A stretch of 50,437 nt of DNA from Brevibacillus massiliensis (lineage in GTDB: Bacteria > Bacillota > Bacilli > Brevibacillales > Brevibacillaceae). The notes under the pieces were generated by a model. The model was given only the letters and a program-made list of their open reading frames with translations, did no database searches and had not been told where the DNA came from. The stretch covers positions 278,345 to 328,781 of the forward strand of contig NZ_HE978539.1 of NCBI RefSeq assembly GCF_000311785.1, given 5' to 3'. The position numbers and the translations under genes are program-made. Numbering within the stretch: position 1 is the stretch's first letter; each line of letters opens with the position of its first letter. Shown here piece by piece: positions 45,476 to 50,437 of the stretch.

Positions 45476-45868
45476 TTAGACCCAGTCTGCCCCTTCGTCA
45501 CTCTGGACGGCAACCGATTGGGCGCTGGGCTGATGGCTTGGATGGGCGCCTGTTGGACGGGAGTAGCCTGGATAGGGAGAATAGGGCTGCCCGGGATAAG
45601 GAGAGACCGGATAGCCGCCAGGGAATCCTGGATAACCGGGATAGCCGGGATAGTTGTACCCTGGATAACTGGTGCCGGGGTATCCTGGATAACCGGGATA
45701 CGTGCCTGGGCCGCCGGGATAGCTGGAGCCAGGCCAGCCAGGGTAGCTGGAACCCGGATAGCCGGGGTAGCTGTATCCGGGATAGCTGGAACCGGGGTAG
45801 CCAGGGTAGTTGTACGGAGAGGTATACGGCTGGGAACACCGGTCCCGTCCCCAGTAGTTGTCATTCAT
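45476..45868 (-). CDS. Pro-Gly-Tyr-rich repeat protein (possible spore-coat protein)
   Basis: A 130-residue protein made mainly of YPGYPGSSYPGY-type repeats (about residues 15-105) with a charged, repeat-free tail. No signal peptide. Such Tyr/Pro/Gly-rich proteins occur in spore coats and can be cross-linked through tyrosine; this role is inferred. ATG 45868 (MNDNYWGRDRCSQPY) is chosen because AAGGAAGGGG lies just upstream; an ATG at 45940 extends the frame but has no clear ribosome-binding site. Convergent with yutD. Confidence 0.65.
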   Translation of the reverse strand: MNDNYWGRDRCSQPYTSPYNYPGYPGSSYPGYSYPGYPGSSYPGWPGSSYPGGPGTYPGYPGYPGTSYPGYNYPGYPGYPGFPGGYPVSPYPGQPYSPYPGYSRPTGAHPSHQPSAQSVAVQSDEGADWV

Positions 45869-46043
45869 GCCCCTTCCTTGCCAATGGGTGGGGACAGCAC
45901 CATATGAACTTTCTGGAGTTGCTGAAAATTGGGAATGCACTTGTATCGACGCTCCTCACATAGTAGTTAAGTTTTGTATGCGGTATTATACGGCGGGTAT
46001 AGGCATTTAGCGATTTGTCCTGCAGGAAATAGGCGCTTCAACA

Positions 46044-46083
46044 GAAAAGAGCTGTTCTCCGCTTTTTCGCGGGAACAGCCCTT
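46044..46083 (-). terminator. Terminator of the DUF3055 gene
   Basis: On the minus strand GGGCTGTTC pairs with GAACAGCTC, with an inner CGC/GCG pair and an A-rich loop, followed by TTTTCT. It begins about ten bases after the stop at 46094. Confidence 0.75.
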
Positions 46084-46093
46084 TCCGTATCCT

Positions 46094-46366
46094 TCAGTAG
46101 ATCATTCGTTCCAAAAATGCCTGCAATTCTGCCGCTTCCGCCTCGGAAATGTTAAAGGCGAATGCAAGGTATCCCTCTTGGCGAAGGTCGTCCTCGCCGA
46201 TGATTGCGCTTCGGCCGTTTTGGATATTGACGACGATTTTTTTACCGTAAAACCGATTGGTCGTCATAATGGCCAGGTCAAACCGGGTCGTCTCACCGAT
46301 AAAGCTGACAAAGCGCGTACGGGTATCCTCCGTTTCATCGTACAAATAGTGAAAGTCATGTTCCAC
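46094..46366 (-). CDS. DUF3055 family protein
   Basis: A 90-residue protein: HDFHYLYDETEDTRTRFVSF, then FDLAIMTTNRFYGKKIVVNI and RSAIIGEDDLRQEGYLAFAF, which is the Bacillales DUF3055 family. Function unknown. GTG 46366 is chosen because AGGTGG lies four bases upstream. The ATG at 46384 lacks a ribosome-binding site and overlaps the end of a small gene just upstream (46375-46500), with which this gene is probably coupled. Confidence 0.75.
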   Translation of the reverse strand: MEHDFHYLYDETEDTRTRFVSFIGETTRFDLAIMTTNRFYGKKIVVNIQNGRSAIIGEDDLRQEGYLAFAFNISEAEAAELQAFLERMIY

Positions 46367-46374
46367 GTGTCCAC

Positions 46375-46500
46375 CTACTTCCATACGAGATTGGGTTTAC
46401 GTTCCAGATTGTGCAGGGCACGGATAAAACGAACGGTTTTCGTCTTCGCCCGCATCGCGATGGAATGGGTCTGCACCAGATGGTCCCCCAGATTTTCCAT
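46375..46500 (-). CDS. 41-residue basic small protein upstream of DUF3055
   Basis: The minus strand encodes MENLGDHLVQTHSIAMRAKT, then KTVRFIRALHNLERKPNLVWK and stop. AAGGAAGAG lies just upstream of ATG 46500, and an extended -10 promoter lies 41 bases further. The stop codon is part of the TAGGTGG that serves as ribosome-binding site of the DUF3055 gene, so the two look translationally coupled. The peptide is basic (many Arg, Lys, His) and helical, without a membrane segment. I do not recognise the family; the codon use and the setting support a real gene. Confidence 0.7.
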   Translation of the reverse strand: MENLGDHLVQTHSIAMRAKTKTVRFIRALHNLERKPNLVWK

Positions 46501-46540
46501 GTGCTCTTCCTTGGCTGAATTACCGGATGTAGTCGGTACT

Positions 46541-46549
46541 ATTGTAGCA
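46541..46549 (-). promoter_or_regulatory. Extended -10 promoter for the small protein-DUF3055 pair
   Basis: On the minus strand TGCTACAAT (46549-46541) is an extended -10 element, 41 bases before ATG 46500. No good -35 is present, as is common with extended -10 promoters. Confidence 0.5.
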
Positions 46550-46569
46550 CATGTGGACTCGCACTGATA

Positions 46570-47517
46570 TCACGAATCGATTCGCGTTGGCGGAGGCGGA
46601 GTCTGTCGCTGCTTGCGCCGCCACAGCCAAAGGAGGATGACGCCGGGTATGCAAAGCAGGATCAGAATCGGCAGGGCTCCGGCGAAGAAGATGATCAGAG
46701 CGTTGAAGAAGGCAATGATAGCCAAAATGCTTCTGTTCAAAGCGAGCCAGGCCTTGTTCCAGGTACCTTCGTCAGCTACTTCGCTCAGTTTGGCCGTCCC
46801 CTTTTTTTCCGCGATGGACAGGGTAATGGTGGCAAAAGCGACGTGTTCGTCCAGATAGCGCATGCGTCCCTTGATCTGTTCGATCTCTTCCTGCACCTTG
46901 CCCAGATCGTTCGATATCTTCAATAGATCCTCTGTCTTCTTCGCCTCCGCAAGGAACTGGGTCAGCCGTTCCTCTACAACCTGTTTGGCTTTTAACCGGG
47001 AAGAGAGGTCGACGTATTCTTCTGTTACGTCCTGCCCGGTTATCGATCGCTCAGGCACCTTGACAGCCAATTTTTCGATTTCGCTCAAAAAGGACTGGTA
47101 CCCTGTTTGCGGCACGCGCACGACGATGGTTCCGCCTTTTTCCTGATCGCTTTCGTAATCCTCCGCGGAGAGGATGTACCCTTGATGTCGGGCGATAGCC
47201 GCTTCCAATGCGGTGCGGGTATTCCGATAGTTCTCCACCTCCAGGCGCAGATTGGCCGTGTAGATCATTTTGCGGCTGACGGCGCTTGGCGGCAGCGCAC
47301 CGGATGCTTCCGCTTCTGCTGATTGGTTCGGTGCCGGGGCTGCCTCCTGTGCCTGGCTGCGGGCCGCGTCAGCGACATGAGCCGCCGACTGGGACTGTGA
47401 TTCGGTACTGCCGGCACTGCTGTCCTGACCGGAAGATGAACTGCAGGCGGGTAAAAGCAGTGCGGAAAAGAGGAGCAAACCAGACAGCCAAAGAATCCCT
47501 ATTCGTTGCTTGCCCAT
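46570..47517 (-). CDS. DUF4349 domain lipoprotein
   Basis: A 315-residue lipoprotein with lipobox LLLP-AC (Cys25) followed by a Ser/Ala/Gln-rich linker to about residue 85. The DUF4349 domain (about 85-300) begins SRKMIYTANLRLEVENYRNT and holds a coiled coil (LKISNDLGKVQEEIEQIKGR). A C-terminal membrane segment (ALIIFFAGALPILILLCIPG) and a basic tail follow. The family is common in Firmicutes envelopes; function unknown. AAGGGGG lies six bases before ATG 47517. Upstream lies the palindromic element at 47572. Confidence 0.82.
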   Translation of the reverse strand: MGKQRIGILWLSGLLLFSALLLPACSSSSGQDSSAGSTESQSQSAAHVADAARSQAQEAAPAPNQSAEAEASGALPPSAVSRKMIYTANLRLEVENYRNTRTALEAAIARHQGYILSAEDYESDQEKGGTIVVRVPQTGYQSFLSEIEKLAVKVPERSITGQDVTEEYVDLSSRLKAKQVVEERLTQFLAEAKKTEDLLKISNDLGKVQEEIEQIKGRMRYLDEHVAFATITLSIAEKKGTAKLSEVADEGTWNKAWLALNRSILAIIAFFNALIIFFAGALPILILLCIPGVILLWLWRRKQRQTPPPPTRIDS

Positions 47518-47571
47518 GAAAAACCCCCTTAACATACTCTTTTGTTTTTCATGTTGACGACCAAAATGTGG

Positions 47572-47669
47572 CAACGTTTCACAAAACGGTCATGACCGTT
47601 TTGTGGACCGCAAGCGGTCACATTCATGTTTTATGAAAAACGTCGAGACGTTTTTCACAGAAAACGTTG
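47572..47669. repeat. 98-bp palindrome cluster able to form a four-way junction
   Basis: CAACGTTT (47572-47579) pairs with AAACGTTG (47662-47669), enclosing three hairpins. The first is a 26-bp perfect palindrome (47580-47605) whose half is CACAAAACGGTCA. The second is GACCGC-AA-GCGGTC (47606-47619). The third is TGAAAAACGTC-GA-GACGTTTTTCA (47634-47657). The outer stem and the first two hairpins abut with no spacer. There is no T run for termination, and it lies upstream of the promoter at 47678, so it is not in that mRNA. It may be a mobile palindromic repeat, a protein-binding site or a structured RNA. Confidence 0.75.
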
Positions 47670-47677
47670 ACGGATGA

Positions 47678-47705
47678 TTGTCGCGTCTCGGTGATTTGTT
47701 ATACT
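47678..47705 (+). promoter_or_regulatory. Sigma-A promoter of the small membrane protein-yutE operon
   Basis: TTGTCG (47678-47683), 16 bases, then TATACT (47700-47705) preceded by TG at 47697-47698 (extended -10). It lies 30 bases before the start codon at 47736. Confidence 0.65.
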
Positions 47706-47735
47706 ATTAGGCGAGAGAAAGAGGTGACTGCCAGG

Positions 47736-47849
47736 ATGAACAGTGCCGAGGCCTTGGGAACGGGTGGAATTGTATTGCTCGCCTTAGTGGCAACCTTCGT
47801 CGGATTGTTGATGTACGGAAAATGGGCGTCGAAAAAAAGGCGGCGGTAA
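47736..47849 (+). CDS. 37-residue single-pass membrane protein
   Basis: A small protein with a membrane segment (GGIVLLALVATFVGLLMYG, about residues 10-28) and a positive tail KWASKKRRR, so the C-terminus faces the cytoplasm. GAGGTGA at 47721-47727 lies eight bases before ATG 47736, and a good promoter is upstream, so it is very likely expressed. I do not recognise a family. It is 26 bp before yutE and probably co-transcribed with it. Confidence 0.7.
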   Translation: MNSAEALGTGGIVLLALVATFVGLLMYGKWASKKRRR

Positions 47850-47875
47850 ACGCCAACAGGCAGGGGGATGTACAG

Positions 47876-48310
47876 GTGTACAATGTCGACACGAATAGAA
47901 TAGAAGAAGTGCTTGCATACATGGAGCGGTCGGTTGAACTGCTTCGCGGATTGGCAGCTCGGGAGGACGCGCAGCTCATGGCCGACCCGGTCGCGATGGC
48001 AGCGGCAGAACGGGGACTCCACCTGTCGCTGGAAGCGATAGCGGACGTGGGGAACGCCCTGATTGACGGTTTTATCATGCGGGACCCGGGCAGTTATGCC
48101 GATATCGTCGAGATCTTGCGCGATGAACGAGTGATTGACGACGCTGAGGCCAAGGTCCTGACTGACGTAGTGGCTTTTCGCAAACAGCTGGTGATCGAAT
48201 ATACGCAGGTGCCGGCGCTTGACATGCTCCGGTTGATCCGCAGCTCTCTGGACACTCTGGCTCAGTTTCCAGTACGGGTGCGGAGCTACCTGAAAGCGGA
48301 ACTGTTTTAG
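47876..48310 (+). CDS. yutE: DUF86 / HepT-like family protein YutE
   Basis: A 144-residue helical protein. VDTNRIEEVLAYMERSVELL, DVGNALIDGFIMRDPGSYAD and FRKQLVIEYTQV follow the DUF86 pattern. HepT toxins of this family carry an R-x4-6-H motif, which here is not clear, and no MNT antitoxin gene is adjacent, so a toxin role is unlikely. GTG 47876 is chosen: AGGGGG lies eight bases upstream and the protein then begins MYNVDTNRIE, as in YutE of Bacillus. Confidence 0.82.
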   Translation: MYNVDTNRIEEVLAYMERSVELLRGLAAREDAQLMADPVAMAAAERGLHLSLEAIADVGNALIDGFIMRDPGSYADIVEILRDERVIDDAEAKVLTDVVAFRKQLVIEYTQVPALDMLRLIRSSLDTLAQFPVRVRSYLKAELF

Positions 48311-48341
48311 CCCGGACCCCATTTATAAACAAATTTCTTTG

Positions 48342-48375
48342 TTTAGTTTACTAAAGGGAGTGGGTAGAGTAAAAT
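48342..48375 (+). promoter_or_regulatory. Promoter with palindromic operator of the SufR-like regulator gene
   Basis: TTTACT (48347-48352), 17 bases, TAAAAT (48370-48375) forms a sigma-A-like promoter. The palindrome TTTAGT-TT-ACTAAA (48342-48355) covers the -35 box, so the regulator encoded 25 bases downstream may repress itself. Confidence 0.5.
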
Positions 48376-48399
48376 GAGTAAAAAAGGGTGGTGAACAAG

Positions 48400-49038
48400 A
48401 TGCCAAATGAACAGACATCCACTCGCGATCAGATTCTTCACATGTTGAAAACCAAGGGGTCACTCCCTGTTAGTGATATGGCAGCCGAACTGGGGATTAC
48501 GGAGATGGCGGTCCGCCGCCACTTGAATACCCTGGAGCGCGATAATTTAATCAAGTCCACGTTGGTGCGCCAGGCTATGGGGCGCCCGACCAGCGTGTAC
48601 TCACTGTCACTTCAGGCGGACGAACTGTTTCCGCGAAATTATCACGACCTTACCCTGGATTTTTTGCATGATATCCGCGAGACAGAAGGGGTGGAGAAAA
48701 TCGAAGCGCTTTTCCGCCGCCGGGAGGATCGACTGGAACAAAAGTATCGCCAAGAAGTGACCGGAGATCTGGAAAGCCGCGTTACCGCTCTTGCCGAGCT
48801 GCAAAATCAGCGGGGGTACATGGTGGAGTGGGAACAGGTTGACGATGAGACCTACTATATGAAAGAGTTTAACTGTCCGATTGCCCAGGTAGCCCGTGAG
48901 TATCTGCAGGCGTGCAGCTGTGAATTGTCGCTCTTCCAGCGGGTATTGGAGGCAGACGTAGAACAGACATCCTGCATGGCAAAAGGCGGAGAGAATTGTG
49001 TCTACCGGATTAAGGCTCGGACGGAAAAAGGGGCATAA
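48400..49038 (+). CDS. Cysteine-rich helix-turn-helix regulator, SufR/DeoR-like
   Basis: A 212-residue regulator. The N-terminal winged helix (residues 8-70) has LPVSDMAAELGITEMAVRRH and GRPTSVYSLS. The C-terminal domain holds cysteines 159, 172, 174, 192 and 200 in EFNCPIAQVAREYLQACSCE and TSCMAKGGENCVYRIKA. This is the layout of SufR-type regulators, which bind an Fe-S cluster and control suf genes. Here a Cys stands where cyanobacterial SufR has a His. It may sense Fe-S status. GGTGGTGA lies five bases before ATG 48400; a GTG at 48388 overlaps it. Confidence 0.78.
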   Translation: MPNEQTSTRDQILHMLKTKGSLPVSDMAAELGITEMAVRRHLNTLERDNLIKSTLVRQAMGRPTSVYSLSLQADELFPRNYHDLTLDFLHDIRETEGVEKIEALFRRREDRLEQKYRQEVTGDLESRVTALAELQNQRGYMVEWEQVDDETYYMKEFNCPIAQVAREYLQACSCELSLFQRVLEADVEQTSCMAKGGENCVYRIKARTEKGA

Positions 49039-49051
49039 TCAAAAAATCGGA

Positions 49052-49076
49052 CCCACTCTTAGCGAGTGGTTTTTTT
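49052..49076 (+). terminator. Intrinsic terminator after the SufR-like gene
   Basis: CCACTC pairs with GAGTGG around TTAGC, followed by seven T residues. It lies 15 bases after the stop. Confidence 0.85.
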
Positions 49077-49093
49077 CGTGAGGGGGAAGACAG

Positions 49094-49879
49094 ATGAAAC
49101 AGTATCAGGGCTACTTGCTCGATTTGGATGGAACCATTTACCGCGGTAAAAAGGTCATTCCCGAAGCGATTCCCTTTATTTCGCAGCTGCGGGAGGAGGG
49201 GACTCCTTTCCTCTACTTGACCAACAACTCGTCAGCGCTTCCCGAAACAGTCGCCGAGCGGCTTACTGCCATGGGACTGCCGACGGAAAAGGAGCAAGTC
49301 TACACCTCCAGCATGGCGACGGCAGCCTATCTGAGGGAGCGGGCCGATCGCGGCACCCGCATGCTTGTCATCGGTGAGACGGGACTTCGCCATGCCCTTG
49401 AAGAGTCGGGCTTCGTGCTGGACGAAGACAATCCCGCATACGTGGTGGTGGGCATCGACAGGGCGTTCACCTACGGAAAATTGTCGGCGGCGGCACGGGC
49501 CATCCGCGGCGGCGCAGTGTTTCTGGCGACGAACAGCGATCCCGCCTTGCCGATGGAAACCGGGCTGGAGCCGGGCAATGGTTCTCTGGTCGCAGCCATA
49601 TCGGTCGCCTCCGGCGCAAAGCCGGTCGTGATCGGCAAACCGGAAAAGCTGATTGTCGACTATGCCCTTGCCAAGTTGGGGACGCCGCGCGAGCAGACGA
49701 TCATCGTCGGGGACAACCTCCATACCGATATCGCAGCCGGTAAGAACAGCGGGATGGACAGCCTGCTCGTCCTGACCGGATACTCAACCGCGGCTGATGC
49801 AGCCGAAGCGGCAGCCAAGCCAACCTATATCGCAGAAAATGTATGGGCTTGGCGCGAGCAGATGAGGTCCGGGGTCTAG
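49094..49879 (+). CDS. yutF: HAD-family phosphatase, NagD/YutF type
   Basis: A 261-residue HAD subfamily IIA hydrolase. Motif I is LLDLDGTIYRG (nucleophile and acid Asp), motif II is LTNNSS, the motif III lysine is in IGKPEKL, and motif IV is VGDNLHTDIAAG, with a C2-type cap between. Members hydrolyse small phosphates such as sugar or nucleotide phosphates. AGGGGGAAGA precedes ATG 49094. The stop TAG overlaps the convergent pgpA stop in a shared CTAG. Confidence 0.88.
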   Translation: MKQYQGYLLDLDGTIYRGKKVIPEAIPFISQLREEGTPFLYLTNNSSALPETVAERLTAMGLPTEKEQVYTSSMATAAYLRERADRGTRMLVIGETGLRHALEESGFVLDEDNPAYVVVGIDRAFTYGKLSAAARAIRGGAVFLATNSDPALPMETGLEPGNGSLVAAISVASGAKPVVIGKPEKLIVDYALAKLGTPREQTIIVGDNLHTDIAAGKNSGMDSLLVLTGYSTAADAAEAAAKPTYIAENVWAWREQMRSGV

Positions 49880-50406
49880 TCTTCCAGCGCAGCTGCTTCC
49901 TGGTCTTCTTCCTCCAGCCGGTGTCGGTGGGCGAGCCGGCTGGAGGCGGCGGCCGCAATCGCTCCCACGAGGTCGTCGAGGAATGTATGAACGCCGTTTT
50001 TCTTGTCATTCAGTTTTTGCAAAATCCCGTGTTTCAGCTTATCCACGTAGCCGTAGTTGGTAAAACCGATGCTTCCGTACAAATTGACAATGGCCAGGGA
50101 AAGCACTTCGTCTACCCCGAACAGGGACTCGTCTCCCTCCAGCATTTCCTGCAGCGGGGAGAGAAGTTGTTTTTGTTCAGCCAGGATATCCAGCTGAATC
50201 CCGGTTAAGAGGGCGTTTTGCACCTCGCGTTTCTTCAGGACCGCCTGTACGCTTTCCATGCACTGTTCATTGGTCAGGTTCGGAATGTACGATTCTTGTA
50301 AAAAGTGGACAATTTCCGCAATTGCCTCTATGGTGACTCCCCGCTGTTCCAGAAGTTCAACGGCTTTTTTGTAGACCACCTGGCTATGTACATGTTTTTC
50401 AGCCAT
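49876..50406 (-). CDS. pgpA: Phosphatidylglycerophosphatase A family protein (YutG type)
   Basis: A 176-residue protein of the PgpA family, soluble in Gram-positive forms. Marks are NLYGSIGFTNYGYVDKLKHG, then FLDDLVGAIAAAASSRLAH near the end with the conserved metal-ligand Asp pair. It would dephosphorylate phosphatidylglycerophosphate or a related lipid. GAGGAG lies eight bases before ATG 50406, so the gene is complete in the window. The C-terminus ends in a glutamate-rich tail. Order yutF-yutG fits B. subtilis. Confidence 0.85.
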   Translation of the reverse strand: MAEKHVHSQVVYKKAVELLEQRGVTIEAIAEIVHFLQESYIPNLTNEQCMESVQAVLKKREVQNALLTGIQLDILAEQKQLLSPLQEMLEGDESLFGVDEVLSLAIVNLYGSIGFTNYGYVDKLKHGILQKLNDKKNGVHTFLDDLVGAIAAAASSRLAHRHRLEEEDQEAAALED

Positions 50407-50437
50407 AGAAATAACTCCTCTCTGTTCGCTGCACAAG

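Noticed and set aside
47572-47669. A tRNA or tRNA-like gene in the cloverleaf element
   Set aside because: Arm lengths do not fit, there are no D- or T-loop consensus bases, and there is no 7-bp acceptor followed by a discriminator base.
47572-47669. Replication origin from clustered palindromes
   Set aside because: No DnaA boxes (TTATCCACA type) were seen and there is no dnaA or rep gene.
47876-48310. HepT toxin of a toxin-antitoxin pair
   Set aside because: The protein fits YutE by position and start. No MNT-type antitoxin gene is adjacent and the toxin motif is not clear.

Overview
The window looks like chromosomal DNA of a GC-rich, spore-forming member of the Bacillales, most like the Brevibacillus/Paenibacillaceae group. 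The reasons are a Firmicutes-type sufCDSUB operon, strong GGAGG ribosome-binding sites with frequent GTG and TTG starts, and sporulation genes (lytH, yunB, a YhcN/YlaJ lipoprotein). A broken-up version of the Bacillus subtilis yutF-yutE-yutD-yutC-lipA-lytH-yunB-yunC-yunD-yunE-yunF neighbourhood is also present. No rRNA, tRNA, CRISPR array, prophage or intact insertion sequence was found. All functional calls rest on reading the sequence and on recalled family features; no searches were run.

Layout. 1-0.3 kb: end of a DUF1802 gene. 0.4-5.7 kb: Fe-S cluster assembly operon sufC-D-S-U-B behind a sigma-A promoter with a direct-repeat operator. 5.7-12.7 kb: a mixed region with an integrase remnant, a membrane-anchored cupredoxin that probably starts at CTG, a copper-amine-oxidase-like-domain protein, a class III aminotransferase plus RpiR regulator with two palindromic operators, a frameshifted methyltransferase, and a von Willebrand A lipoprotein. 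12.8-24.6 kb: two consecutive ABC import operons. Each has direct repeats resembling PhoP boxes upstream, and they encode a TIM-barrel enzyme, an alkaline-phosphatase-superfamily phosphodiesterase and a PHP-domain phosphoesterase. Together they look like a phosphate-starvation system for importing organophosphates whole and cleaving them in the cytoplasm. 24.9-27.0 kb: NfeD and flotillin behind a near-consensus sigma-W promoter.

27.0-43.5 kb: the yun block in the order yunF, yunE, yunD, a DUF6154 gene, yunC, yunB and lytH, then lipA. It is interrupted by an HD-GYP gene, a decayed MFS transporter, two LarC-type nickel-pincer genes on opposite strands, a yhaO-yhaN (SbcD/SbcC-like) pair and a TIGR00300 ornithine-cyclodeaminase-like gene. 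43.5-50.4 kb: yutC-like and yutD genes, low-complexity probable spore-envelope proteins, a DUF3055 gene with an unannotated 41-residue partner, a DUF4349 lipoprotein, a 98-bp palindromic element that can fold as a four-way junction, then yutE, a cysteine-rich SufR-like regulator, yutF and pgpA.

The observations most worth follow-up are the tandem organophosphate-scavenging operons, the palindromic cloverleaf at 47572-47669, the convergent split LarC pair with a decayed second LarC1 domain, the dual RpiR operators, and the possible link between the SufR-like regulator and the suf operon.
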